Origin: Fibrobacter sp.
GTDB lineage: Bacteria > Fibrobacterota > Chitinivibrionia > Chitinivibrionales > Chitinispirillaceae
Length of the DNA: 64,000 nt
Direction of reading: 5' to 3'
NCBI GenBank assembly: GCA_012513915.1
Contig: JAAZBG010000133.1
Coordinates: 45,369 to 109,368, forward strand
The first letter of the stretch is position 1. Every line of letters begins with the position of its first letter. The notes below the pieces were generated by a model. It did not search any database and was not told the origin of the DNA. It saw nothing but the letters and a program-made list of their open reading frames with translations. Of this stretch, positions 1-9,409 are shown in pieces. The translations under genes and the position numbers were made by a program.

Positions 1-1
1 T

Positions 2-241
2 AGTTTTGTCAAAGAACTTACAGCCTCCGGGCTTGATGCACTTGAGGTATATACACCTCATAATACAGATACCCAGATCGGGATGCTTTCCAAAATGGCA
101 GATTCACTCAATCTAAAGAGATCAGGGGGATCGGATTTTCATGGTGAAAACAAAGCCGGTCATGAGATCGGTTTTTACAGACCCGGAGTTCATGTTCCCG
201 ATACAGTGTATTCCATTCTTGCAACAGGAAAAAGTGGATAG
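2..241 (+). CDS. PHP-domain phosphoesterase, C-terminal fragment
   Basis: The open frame runs in from the left edge, so the gene is cut by the window and only its last 79 residues are visible. They contain the GGSDFHG motif typical of the C-terminal metal-binding part of PHP-domain phosphoesterases of the TrpH/YciV type (3',5'-nucleoside bisphosphate phosphatase / 5'-3' RNase), preceded by a helix ending in NLKR as in that family. The TAG stop at 239-241 is followed at once by the ATG of the flavoprotein at 243, so the two are probably translated from one message. Exact substrate cannot be told from the fragment. Confidence 0.75.
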   Translation, partial: SFVKELTASGLDALEVYTPHNTDTQIGMLSKMADSLNLKRSGGSDFHGENKAGHEIGFYRPGVHVPDTVYSILATGKSG

Positions 242-242
242 C

Positions 243-1493
243 ATGATTGACGAAAAGACAGCCGATGTGGTAGTGTGCGGTGCGGGCCCGTCAGGGTTGA
301 TAGCTGCGGTAACAGCTGCAGATGCCGGTATGAATGTGGTACTTCTGGAACGAATGGATAATCCCGGGCGGAAACTGCTTGCAACAGGTGGCGGGCACTG
401 CAATATAACAAGAGATATTCCAATACCAAAACTTCTGAACAGTTATTTCGGCAATGCTACTTTTGTAAAACCTGCATTAAAGGCATTGCCACCACAGGCG
501 TTGATACGTTTTTTTGAACAGAATGGTTTGCGCTGCAGAGTTGATACGAATAATCAGGTGTATCCTGAATCTGATAAGTCAATTGATGTTCTTAATACAT
601 TTCTTAATAAAGTTAAGAGCTCCGGTGTTACGCTCTACACCGGATGCTTTGCACAATCGGTAGTGCATGATGGAACCTGTTTTATCATTACATGTCAGTC
701 CGGAACCGTGATTAAAAGTAAGAAACTGGTACTCTCCTGTGGAGGGAAAACATATCCGCAGCTCGGCTCCGATGGAACCGGTTTTTCGCTTGCAGCGTCA
801 CTTTTGCATACTGTTAAAAAACCGCTGCCGGGACTCTGTGGCCTTGTTACAAGTCAGTCCTGGACCGCAGAATGCAGCGGTTTGTCAATTAATGATGCTT
901 CAGTGTATATCGATCAGGGGCAGCGGCTGTTCCCCCAATCCGGTGCAGTACTCTTTACGCATCGCGGGGTAAGCGGACCGGCAGTACTTGACATATCAAG
1001 ATGTGTTTCGCGCCTCCTTGATGAACATTCTGTAGTTTCCATACGCATTCGGCCATTGGCGACTATGCGCAGGGAGGAAATTGATAATCTGTTTATCAGG
1101 GCACAACAGAAAGAGGGCAGCAAACGCTTAAGAAGCGTCCTTTGCGAACTGTTGCCATCACGGCTTGTAAAACAGTTTTTTATTATGTGTTCGGTTGATC
1201 AGGAAATCCGGTGCGCTGATGTTACAAAAGGGCAAAAATTGAAATTTCTTGATATCCTTGATAATGGAATTCCGCTTACGGTAACAGGAATAGAAAAACC
1301 TGAATTCGCAATGGTCACTACCGGCGGTGTACAATGTAACGAGATCAATTGCAAAACAATGGAAAGTAACAAGGTAAAAGGACTTTATTTTTGCGGTGAG
1401 ATTATTGATGTCGATGGACTTTGCGGCGGGTATAATCTTCAGTGGGCTTTTGCAAGCGGATTTCTTGCGGGAAAATCGTTGTCTATATCATAG
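243..1493 (+). CDS. HI0933/YhiN-family FAD-dependent oxidoreductase
   Basis: A 416-residue flavoprotein of the HI0933-like family (Pfam PF03486). The N terminus has the FAD dinucleotide fold GAGPSG with a following acidic strand end (LLER), then the family signature GRKLLATGGGHCNIT. The C terminus has FCGEIIDVDGLCGGYNLQ, the second FAD contact typical of this family. The frame is open upstream to 141, but the ATG at 243 matches the usual start two residues after the upstream stop, with a purine-rich AGGAAAAAG before it. Members are annotated as aminoacetone oxidase-like or BaiN-like reductases; the physiological substrate is generally unknown and nothing in the context fixes it. Confidence 0.9.
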   Translation: MIDEKTADVVVCGAGPSGLIAAVTAADAGMNVVLLERMDNPGRKLLATGGGHCNITRDIPIPKLLNSYFGNATFVKPALKALPPQALIRFFEQNGLRCRVDTNNQVYPESDKSIDVLNTFLNKVKSSGVTLYTGCFAQSVVHDGTCFIITCQSGTVIKSKKLVLSCGGKTYPQLGSDGTGFSLAASLLHTVKKPLPGLCGLVTSQSWTAECSGLSINDASVYIDQGQRLFPQSGAVLFTHRGVSGPAVLDISRCVSRLLDEHSVVSIRIRPLATMRREEIDNLFIRAQQKEGSKRLRSVLCELLPSRLVKQFFIMCSVDQEIRCADVTKGQKLKFLDILDNGIPLTVTGIEKPEFAMVTTGGVQCNEINCKTMESNKVKGLYFCGEIIDVDGLCGGYNLQWAFASGFLAGKSLSIS

Positions 1494-1524
1494 TCAATAT
1501 ACCAGATACGGTTAAGGTTTACCA

Positions 1525-2688
1525 ATGATTAAAAAATGTGTGCATTTTTCCGAGTGCGGGGGATGTACGATGCTTGATAAAGACTATAATGTGCAAATTG
1601 AAGAGAAGAAAAATGCACTTGTTGATATGTTTAGCGACTACAAGCTTGACACCGTGCGGGTGATCAGGAGCCCGCAACCGTTTTATTACCGTCACAAGGT
1701 ACAGTTACCATTTGCGTCGGTAAATGCAGGGAAAACGCGGCGGACAGTTCTCGGCTGCTATGCGGCAGATTCTCATGCTGTAATCAATCAGACGGAATGC
1801 CTGATTCAGGATAAAGAGCTTACACGGATTGCACATGTGATACGTGATTGGGCAATAAAAACAGGGCTTCCGGCATATAATGAAAAAACAAAAAACGGAT
1901 ATTTGCGCCATGTATTGCTTCGTAAAGCATCAGGAACCGGGGAAATACTTATTGGACTGGTGACAAACGGTGACCGGGTCGAAGGTAGTAGAAGCCTGTC
2001 GCGGCTTCTTCTTGATATGATCGAAAAACGCACCGGTGATGTATCAAAAATTGTTGGTATTGTTCAAAATGTCAACAAACGGGATACCAATGTAGTCCTT
2101 GGTGAAATTGAGAATGTATGGTGGGGGAGACCGTATATAAAGGAACTGCTTGGAGATATAAAATTCAAACTTGAAATGTCGACATTCTTTCAGGTAAATC
2201 CGTATCAGACACCGAATCTTTACAATGAGGTAAAAGATGCGGTTCCATCAGGGGCAAAAGTCCTTGATTTGTATTGCGGCGTCGGAAGCATTACACTCTG
2301 GCTTGCATCAAAGGTAAAGGAAATTGCCGGTATTGAGGAAAACAGGGTATCAATTGCTGCTGCAAAAACTGCTGCATCACTTAATGGCATCGCGAATGCA
2401 AAATTTTTTGCCGGTGATGTTACATCGATGCTTCCGGACTTTATTGATACCGGATATGATCATGTAATTGTCGATCCGCCGCGAAAGGGTCTTGAGAAAA
2501 AAGGTTGCGAACTTCTTCTTGACGCATCATGTAAACGAATTGTTTATGTATCATGCAATCCGCAATCGCTGAAAAGAGATATGGAATCTCTGTCCGCCAG
2601 ATATCGGCTCAGTTCGCTGACCGGCGTTGATATGTTTCCCCATACGGATCACCTTGAATCGGTGGCAGTGCTTGACAGAATAATGTAA
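1525..2688 (+). CDS. 23S rRNA (uracil-5-)-methyltransferase, RumA/RlmD family
   Basis: A 387-residue SAM-dependent RNA m5U methyltransferase. It begins with the iron-sulfur cluster motif C5-x5-C11-x2-C14, with a fourth cysteine near residue 93 (QTEC). There is no N-terminal TRAM domain, so the protein is shorter than E. coli RlmD (about 430). The SAM motif is LDLYCGVGS, the catalytic region has the DPPRKG motif, and the nucleophile is the cysteine in VYVSCNP, followed by the FPHTDHLE ending typical of the family. It modifies a uracil of 23S rRNA, position 1939 or 747 in E. coli numbering; which one cannot be decided here. It lies 31 bases after the flavoprotein, probably in the same transcript. 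Confidence 0.9.
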   Translation: MIKKCVHFSECGGCTMLDKDYNVQIEEKKNALVDMFSDYKLDTVRVIRSPQPFYYRHKVQLPFASVNAGKTRRTVLGCYAADSHAVINQTECLIQDKELTRIAHVIRDWAIKTGLPAYNEKTKNGYLRHVLLRKASGTGEILIGLVTNGDRVEGSRSLSRLLLDMIEKRTGDVSKIVGIVQNVNKRDTNVVLGEIENVWWGRPYIKELLGDIKFKLEMSTFFQVNPYQTPNLYNEVKDAVPSGAKVLDLYCGVGSITLWLASKVKEIAGIEENRVSIAAAKTAASLNGIANAKFFAGDVTSMLPDFIDTGYDHVIVDPPRKGLEKKGCELLLDASCKRIVYVSCNPQSLKRDMESLSARYRLSSLTGVDMFPHTDHLESVAVLDRIM

Positions 2689-2710
2689 TGGCAGAAGGGT
2701 GAATTGTAAA

Positions 2711-2754
2711 CCATGTCCGGAGATGCTCCAACAGGAATCAGTTCCGGATCATGG
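2711..2754. other. Imperfect inverted repeat between convergent genes
   Basis: CCATGTCCGGA at 2711-2721 is matched by TCCGGATCATGG at 2743-2754, a stem with one bulged base and a 21-base loop. It lies between the convergent methyltransferase and beta-barrel genes, where a bidirectional terminator is expected. No U tract follows on either strand, so terminator function is uncertain. Confidence 0.3.
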
Positions 2755-2772
2755 TATGTCAAATTGTAGTAC

Positions 2773-4320
2773 TTACTTTGCTTGTGATTTGATATTGAAT
2801 GTTATATCAATTCCTAATTCTTTCACAGTACCTGATTGTTTGGATGCATCATCAAATTTCTCTTTTGCGAATACAAAATAAAGATCCGCTGTAATCGATT
2901 CTTCTTTAAATGATGTATGCAAACCGGTATGGATACCTGAGAGTGTAACAGTTCTGTCAAACTGTTCCCAGGGTTTATAACGTGTCAACTGTGTATTGAC
3001 AGTGTTCGGATTAATATGTGAGAACAGCTCATCCCGGTATGTTGACAAAAGTGGATTGTAGTCATTCATGAAATATCCGATGCTCAGGCGCAGATCAGTC
3101 GATTGATTAATATTAAATGACGGAATACTTGCGAAATCAAATTCCGTACCAAAACCAAATCGTTTTAAACCGGTTTTGCGGGTGTCATCAAGTGACTCGG
3201 CATATTTATCACCTGAAAGCTGCAGCTTAAGTGTTGAATAGGAAAATTCGATCCATGTGTTTGACATATCAAGAATAGAAAATGCAGTACCGACACCGAT
3301 TTTAAAAGAGTTGGTTTTCCAGTCATATCCCGTTTTGGTTCCATCATAGGTCAACGGATGATTACTGCTTCCTGGTTTCATACGCTTTGATGATGACTGC
3401 AGGTATCCTGTTGTCAATGATGGTTTCAGCGTTGTTTTTGCGATATCAATTGAGACCTGATCCTGAAACGCTATTGCCATACTGTCAGTTACAATCGGAT
3501 CTGCATCCCATTGGTGCGGAATATCGTTATTGCCGGTGGTGTTGAGAAAATCCTGTACCAATGCCGGGTTATCTGACTTTATGGTATAGACAAAATGCGA
3601 TTTTGCAAATGTATACCCTAGAAGAATTTTGTTTTTAATGGTTGGAATGATAATGTCCGCGGTAAGATCGATTTGCGGTAACGTTACGGATGCAAAACGT
3701 TCCTGAAGCTCTGACGGATTGTCTGCAATGTGAAGCGTGTCAACAAGAAATGATGCATGTGCGAACAGGCCAAGCGTTACTTCCGGGACAATTGTGCTTC
3801 CGATACTTATTCCAGTGTTGTTGAAACCAATAATTGTTCTCGAATCACTCTCATTTTTCTCTGTCTGCGTGCCAATAATGCCATTTCCCGTAATACCTGC
3901 CTGAAATACGGCGTTGTTTGTCTGGCCGAGCATGGTAAAACCAAATTTGTGCAACGGTAACGATAACGGATCGATCGTTGCTGAATTTAGTGTATAGTTC
4001 AGATTAAACAGGAGTGTCTTTGTCGGGCGAACAGTTAGGGACGGGATAATAAAGCCGTTGTATTTATTCTTCAGACTGTCCTGCTCCTGATTATACATGC
4101 GATATGCAGCATTCATTGATACCAGATTCGTATCCACAACAAGGCGACCTAAAGGATTACCACCAAAATTGAAAGAGTTGTAATTGGATGTGTTTGTGAA
4201 TGTGGACGAAAGTTCCTGATATTGTTGAGATGAAAACGATGTCGGTGCATTGGAGTCTGACGCATGTACCATACTAACGCAAAGTGTTGATATCAGTACA
4301 AGTCTGTGAATACATTTCAT
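2773..4320 (-). CDS. Secreted protein, predicted outer-membrane beta-barrel
   Basis: A 515-residue protein that I do not recognise by family. It starts with a clear Sec signal peptide (MKCIHRLVLISTLCVSMVHA, cut after the last alanine). The rest is rich in alternating polar/hydrophobic strands with aromatic ends (for example LLFNLNYTLNSA, FKIGVGTAFSIL, LRLSIGYFM, ADLYFVFA), which suggests a large barrel. The last residue is lysine, not the terminal phenylalanine of many porins. The frame is open upstream to 4347, but the ATG at 4320 is chosen because the signal peptide begins there and AAAGGATC precedes it. A lone gene upstream of the glycosyltransferase block; a porin or export role is inference. 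Confidence 0.65.
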   Translation of the reverse strand: MKCIHRLVLISTLCVSMVHASDSNAPTSFSSQQYQELSSTFTNTSNYNSFNFGGNPLGRLVVDTNLVSMNAAYRMYNQEQDSLKNKYNGFIIPSLTVRPTKTLLFNLNYTLNSATIDPLSLPLHKFGFTMLGQTNNAVFQAGITGNGIIGTQTEKNESDSRTIIGFNNTGISIGSTIVPEVTLGLFAHASFLVDTLHIADNPSELQERFASVTLPQIDLTADIIIPTIKNKILLGYTFAKSHFVYTIKSDNPALVQDFLNTTGNNDIPHQWDADPIVTDSMAIAFQDQVSIDIAKTTLKPSLTTGYLQSSSKRMKPGSSNHPLTYDGTKTGYDWKTNSFKIGVGTAFSILDMSNTWIEFSYSTLKLQLSGDKYAESLDDTRKTGLKRFGFGTEFDFASIPSFNINQSTDLRLSIGYFMNDYNPLLSTYRDELFSHINPNTVNTQLTRYKPWEQFDRTVTLSGIHTGLHTSFKEESITADLYFVFAKEKFDDASKQSGTVKELGIDITFNIKSQAK

Positions 4321-4457
4321 AGTTGATCCTTTCAGCTGTATATCCAAATTACATGCATATCAAGTGATTAGTGCGTTTTTAATGCTGTGATGTTCATTTC
4401 AGTAAATATAGCCATAATATATATAGTTCGCATCCGAATCGTTATGAAGAGTTTCTT

Positions 4458-7319
4458 TCATACGTGCAGCTGTTTTGAATTTGTAAATCCTTTACGGGTC
4501 ATTTTACCCCAGCCGGATTTGGAACGGATAATATTTATATAGCTGAGACAACGCTGGAGACTTACGAATTGGCGAATACCGAAATTCTCAAATATCGAGA
4601 ATCCTATCAGTTTAAGAACTTCCCTGAATGTGAAATGCCGCATTTCCTGTCCTGCAATAATAAGCGATGCCGTTGAAATAAATGTTCCGGTCATTATTGT
4701 CGCGATAAAAAGAAGAATGAGTACGGGAGTGTTAAGTAATCCTAGTGATAGTGCGAGTACGACCATAATATATCCCTGAAATTCAATCCATGGGCCGATC
4801 ATTTCAAAAAGAACAAAATATGGTATTGACAACATGCCAAGTTTACCATATGCCGGATTAAAAAAAAGCTTTGCATGAAAGGAAAGTATTTCGATAAGTC
4901 CTCTATGCCATCTGTCACGCTGTTTAAGCAGGATATGTACGTCCTCAGGTACTTCTGTCCAGCAATTTGCATTGTAGGCATAGTTAATTTTAAAGGGCAA
5001 TCTGTTCTCTCTCATATACCTGCTCAATCGGACAACCAGTTCCATATCCTCACCAACAGTATCATAATGGTATTGGCCGCTGCTTGTAAGGTACCCGCCA
5101 ACTTCAAGCACGCGTTTACGTGAGAATAGTCCGAAGGCTCCAGAAATTATTAAAAGACAATTCAGGGATGCCCAGCCGATTCGGCCTGCCATAAAGGCCC
5201 GGAAGTATTCGACCATTTGGAAGATAGCAACGGGATGTGATGGTATCGCGTATTTTTCAATACAGCCTCTGCTGATGCTGCATCCATTGACAGGAAAGAT
5301 ATTTCCTCCGACTGCTGCGGTTTCAACCTTAATATCCAGGGATGATGATGCAATCCTGATTAAGGCGTCTTTTTCAAGAAGTGAATCAGCATCAATACCA
5401 CAGACAAATTCACTTGTTGCGATATTGATTCCGGCATTAAGTGAATCTGCTTTTCCGCCATTTACTTTATTCACGACAGTCAGTTTTGGAAACATCGGGT
5501 TGCGGTAGATTGCAAGAACAGGTTGTGTCTTGATGTGCTCCCTGAAAAGAATATCAACTTTAACAAGCTCGAAATAATTAATGAGTTTGTCAAGAGTTTC
5601 ATCCGATGAGCCATCATTGATGACTATCAGTTCATAGCGTGGATACCACAGGTTTATCAGCGAATTAACACTTTCAATTATTGTTGCAGACTCGTTGTAC
5701 GCTGGGGCAATTATTGAAATGGATGGCATCATGTTGCGTTCAAATAGAAGTGTGTTTTTCTTGATTCTGGCGTAATTAGCTTGACGGATAGAACCTGTTG
5801 CAGAGAAAAACAGCAGTACAAAATAAAGCGCATTGATAGTGAAAGAATAATAAATTAATACAAAACTGAAATCAAGAATGAATTGCTTTGCGAGTATTGT
5901 CCAGGGGGTTGCAGCAAGCTCGTTTCGATGTATCACAGCAAAAAGTAATGGACCGGTAAAGAATATTACTGCAAGCAGTAAAATTAAGACACGTGTACGT
6001 CGGGGATGTGATTGATGGGGGCGTTCCGGCTTTATCTGCACTGTTTTTGTAAGTGCAAGTTTATGCAGAATCCTTTCGTCAAGATATTGTGAGAATTCAT
6101 GATTTGCAGAGTTTTTACTTCCAAGGACATTTTTTACAATATCAAGTAGTACATTTTCGAGTTCAATATCATGATTATGATTGAGAAAACCGATTAGGGA
6201 ACTAAGGTGTCCGGCTGCAATAATCTCAGCTATAATCGATTTGACCATTTCCGATTGAGGACCGCTAAGTTTTAATATAAGGTATTCAATCCGGTACGCA
6301 AGTATAATTCTCAGAGTATTTTTCTCAAGAGGATTCTGTGTCCGCTTATACACGTTCATCAGTATAGGAGTCAATCCGGCATGTGATGTCAAAATTGATG
6401 TGAGGGTATGTATGACTGTCAATTGATTCTGCATATCACTAAGTAAAGGAATCAGCTTTAATACCGTTGATTCATCAGGGATATATACAGCCGACTCGAT
6501 TGCTTCTTTACGGATTAACGGATCCGGATGTTTCAGTATGGCATCTTTGAAGAGGAGTGAGTAATATCGGTGTTTCATCGCAGATGCAGCTTTTCGGGCA
6601 ACTGTATTGTCTTCGGACGAAAGCTGGTATAATAGATAACCGGCAAGACAGGTTGATGAAATGTCGTGGGCCATGGTAAATAAAAGTTCTCTGATTTCCG
6701 GTTCTGTTCTTTCGCACAGTTTCTCAATTACTTCATTATTTATTGTATATTTACATATTAAGAGTGATACTTTTTCTCTGTACCATGATGGCGCATTGAT
6801 AATGCTTTCTATTAAAACCGGCAGTGTGTACGGATCATGGATATGGGTGAATGCGTAAGAAAAATAAAATTTTACAAGCCAGTCTTTTTCTGTGACAAAT
6901 CGTTTTTCGAGTACTACCAGGCTCTTTCTTTTTGATAAATGAGACAGTTCTATTGCAGCTGATATTCTCCGTAATTTAAAAACAGATGAAAGTTTTCTGA
7001 GCGCTCTTTCACGGCACTTGTTTTGCTCATAAGCATCTTTAATAAGATCTGATACCTGAGTGGAAATTTGTAATGTCTGCGAAAGTTCTATAAAGGCATC
7101 AATAGCAAGCTCTTTGTAAATTCTTCCGGAGAATAAATTGTCTATTTTTTGTTTATCCGGTGTGATTGTAGTGTCACTCAGTAAAGAATAAATGTAATCC
7201 CGACGTTTTTGAATAATTGCAATACGCCATTTCTTCAGAAGTATATACATGACTACACACATATCTGCAAACAGAAGAATAGATAGAATTATCAATACTG
7301 CTGTAGTTGTAAAATTCAT
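4458..7319 (-). CDS. Membrane GT2 glycosyltransferase with N-terminal HEAT-like repeats
   Basis: A 953-residue fusion. Residues 5-30 form a membrane helix; 45-425 are leucine-rich paired helices with HEAT-like spacing; 444-465 and 480-506 are further membrane helices. A processive family-2 glycosyltransferase domain follows: VINDG (D569), GIDADS (D643/D645), the GED pair (E757/D758) and QRDRW at 800-804, the signature set of cellulose/PNAG/hyaluronan synthase-like enzymes. More membrane helices lie after 826. It should polymerise a polysaccharide at the inner membrane and pass it out. No c-di-GMP-binding PilZ domain is seen; the HEAT-like cytoplasmic part may be the docking surface. The start overlaps the upstream regulator by 146 bases. 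The product sugar is unknown. Confidence 0.85.
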   Translation of the reverse strand: MNFTTTAVLIILSILLFADMCVVMYILLKKWRIAIIQKRRDYIYSLLSDTTITPDKQKIDNLFSGRIYKELAIDAFIELSQTLQISTQVSDLIKDAYEQNKCRERALRKLSSVFKLRRISAAIELSHLSKRKSLVVLEKRFVTEKDWLVKFYFSYAFTHIHDPYTLPVLIESIINAPSWYREKVSLLICKYTINNEVIEKLCERTEPEIRELLFTMAHDISSTCLAGYLLYQLSSEDNTVARKAASAMKHRYYSLLFKDAILKHPDPLIRKEAIESAVYIPDESTVLKLIPLLSDMQNQLTVIHTLTSILTSHAGLTPILMNVYKRTQNPLEKNTLRIILAYRIEYLILKLSGPQSEMVKSIIAEIIAAGHLSSLIGFLNHNHDIELENVLLDIVKNVLGSKNSANHEFSQYLDERILHKLALTKTVQIKPERPHQSHPRRTRVLILLLAVIFFTGPLLFAVIHRNELAATPWTILAKQFILDFSFVLIYYSFTINALYFVLLFFSATGSIRQANYARIKKNTLLFERNMMPSISIIAPAYNESATIIESVNSLINLWYPRYELIVINDGSSDETLDKLINYFELVKVDILFREHIKTQPVLAIYRNPMFPKLTVVNKVNGGKADSLNAGINIATSEFVCGIDADSLLEKDALIRIASSSLDIKVETAAVGGNIFPVNGCSISRGCIEKYAIPSHPVAIFQMVEYFRAFMAGRIGWASLNCLLIISGAFGLFSRKRVLEVGGYLTSSGQYHYDTVGEDMELVVRLSRYMRENRLPFKINYAYNANCWTEVPEDVHILLKQRDRWHRGLIEILSFHAKLFFNPAYGKLGMLSIPYFVLFEMIGPWIEFQGYIMVVLALSLGLLNTPVLILLFIATIMTGTFISTASLIIAGQEMRHFTFREVLKLIGFSIFENFGIRQFVSLQRCLSYINIIRSKSGWGKMTRKGFTNSKQLHV

Positions 7320-9330
7320 AAAACCATCTTGTTTTTAAATGATTCTTTATCAGTCCGAGCAGTTCGATGAGAAAATATGGTTTTTTGAAATAATGCAAAA
7401 TATCAAGCGATAACGCCTGGCGTATTGTCTGCTCTGTTTTCACATGTGACGTAAGTATAAAAAGCTGGTTTTTTCTCAGTGAATTGGTAAGCATTTTTTC
7501 CCTGACCATAAATCCATCAATTTTCGGCAGCATTAATTCTGCGATTACAACGTTAGGCATCCGGTGTTCAATAATGGATAACGCCTGTTCTCCATCATTA
7601 CAACAGACTACTTCAATCTGTGATTTTTCAAAATGCTTTTTTAATGTGTCAATATGAAGGGGTTCAGTATCAGCAATAAGAATGAGTCCCTGTTTATAAT
7701 CATTCAGATCAATTGATGATTCCGATATGACAACATTGTAACCACTTTCTGCTCCTTTGAAAAGACGCATCTCTGCAATTGAAAAAAGCCACTGTGCAAA
7801 ATCGTTTTGAAGTGACTGTTTTTCTGACAACTCCTCAAAAGATGCAACGCTGATGGTTACAGTAACAGGTTCTATAAAAACCGATGATTTACTGATTGAT
7901 ACTCGTAACTTTTCTGCAAGCCCGACTGCCGGTGTTTTTGGTAATGATGGACAATAGCAGGCAAACAGTGCTCCTTCAAGTTTAAATAGAATGGATACAT
8001 CGGCAATGATCTCTCTCAGAAGGTATGCGATGTTTTTGAGTGTTTCATTTCCTGTACTATTGCCATAGGTATAGCTGATAAATTGCAAGTTGTCAACTTT
8101 TATCAGTAAAAGTGCTCCGGGAGCCCTCTCTTTATCAAGTTGAATAAGATACTGATCAAAAAAGGCTCTGTTGTATAAATCGGTTATGGGGCAGCGTTCA
8201 AGCTGTTTACGGGATTCATCAAGATTCTGCTCGAGTGTTCTGTTGGTTTGCTCAAGCAGCTCATTTTTTCTGGAAAGCTCCTCGGATGTTTTTTCGAAAT
8301 TAACAATTGCGGACTGATAAATCTGTGGTAATGGCAGGCCATACTCCAGTGACAATTTTTTTGCAATAATTTCAAGCGTGCTGATCCAGCCAAAGCCTTT
8401 CGTATCATATATTATTGCGAAGAAACGATCAATCAGCTTTTCCGGAATACAATTATAATCAATAATAGTCATTGTATTGGAATCAATTGTTATGTCAGTT
8501 GCATGAAACAGATCAAGTACATCCTGAACAGGAAAAAGTGATGCACAGCGTTTAAGGAGAATATTGGCAATGGAAATGTATCCTCCCGATTCCCGAAGTG
8601 ATTTTCTAACCGGTTGTAAAAATGTCCCGCATTCAAGATCCCGTAGTGCTTCAATATACTTTCGGGGATTGTTTGCTATAATGGATCCATGTTGAGGTGC
8701 GATTGTTTTAATGTCAAGCTTTAAAAGCACTTCCATAACCGGGCGGATTATCTCATTTCCTGGCATATAATGTTCGTGAAACGTAAGCATCGCTTCCATA
8801 TAGTTATCATCTGCAAATAATGAAGCTGATTCTTTAAATGTCAATGCCCCGAAAAGATCGGATGAAAAAAGTGTTTCTGACTGTATGTCATAGGTTACTA
8901 TTGCTCCCGGAAAATGTAGATACGGGGTAAGAAAAAAAAGCAGCTTCCTGCCTGATTGAAAAAAGAACTCAAAATTGTGATCGTTGACAAGATAATATTC
9001 AGAATGAATTCCATAGTATTTAACAATTACTGCAGTTCGCCAGAATGTAATTATTTTTCCCTTAAAACCGTTAGCTTCCAAAAGGGGAACAGCAGAACAG
9101 AAATCCGGATCCTGATGCTGGAGAATAATATTAGAAATTTTATCAATAGGCAGAAGTGATGTTACTGATGCGTATACATCGTTAAAGTCAAGTACACTTC
9201 CGGGATCAATCAGAATACCCTCATCGTTATAGACAATAAGGTATGGATTGCAATTCAATTGGTTAATCTTCGTGGGGCTTCCGACCCAGTAGATACCTTC
9301 ACCTAGGAAGTGCGGTGATGTGTATTCCAT
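7174..9330 (-). CDS. Di-iron metallo-beta-lactamase / degenerate GGDEF / REC regulator
   Basis: A 718-residue three-part protein. Residues 1-235 are a flavodiiron-type metallo-beta-lactamase domain with H72-x-D74-x-D76, H139, D158 and H214 in the ligand positions, as in oxygen-binding di-iron (ODP) and FprA proteins; no flavodoxin domain follows. A helical linker and a coiled coil (about 345-375) lead to a GGDEF-like domain (380-535) whose catalytic signature is replaced by EGALF at 452-456, so it should not make c-di-GMP. Residues 548-665 are a receiver fold with glutamate (E598) at the usual phospho-aspartate position and K650 retained. The start has AGGAC 8 bases upstream. It probably senses oxygen or redox state and controls the overlapping glycosyltransferase by protein contact. 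Confidence 0.85.
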   Translation of the reverse strand: MEYTSPHFLGEGIYWVGSPTKINQLNCNPYLIVYNDEGILIDPGSVLDFNDVYASVTSLLPIDKISNIILQHQDPDFCSAVPLLEANGFKGKIITFWRTAVIVKYYGIHSEYYLVNDHNFEFFFQSGRKLLFFLTPYLHFPGAIVTYDIQSETLFSSDLFGALTFKESASLFADDNYMEAMLTFHEHYMPGNEIIRPVMEVLLKLDIKTIAPQHGSIIANNPRKYIEALRDLECGTFLQPVRKSLRESGGYISIANILLKRCASLFPVQDVLDLFHATDITIDSNTMTIIDYNCIPEKLIDRFFAIIYDTKGFGWISTLEIIAKKLSLEYGLPLPQIYQSAIVNFEKTSEELSRKNELLEQTNRTLEQNLDESRKQLERCPITDLYNRAFFDQYLIQLDKERAPGALLLIKVDNLQFISYTYGNSTGNETLKNIAYLLREIIADVSILFKLEGALFACYCPSLPKTPAVGLAEKLRVSISKSSVFIEPVTVTISVASFEELSEKQSLQNDFAQWLFSIAEMRLFKGAESGYNVVISESSIDLNDYKQGLILIADTEPLHIDTLKKHFEKSQIEVVCCNDGEQALSIIEHRMPNVVIAELMLPKIDGFMVREKMLTNSLRKNQLFILTSHVKTEQTIRQALSLDILHYFKKPYFLIELLGLIKNHLKTRWFYEFYNYSSIDNSIYSSVCRYVCSHVYTSEEMAYCNYSKTSGLHLFFTE

Positions 9331-9409
9331 GTACCAGTCCTGTTCTCATGGCACACAGGATGCAGTTTGTACCGCTGGCGGGATTAACGGTAGAATGAAT
9401 CCTTAGTGC

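Noticed and set aside
2699..2881. 60-codon frame on the plus strand
   Set aside because: It overlaps the end of the beta-barrel gene on the other strand and looks like a shadow.
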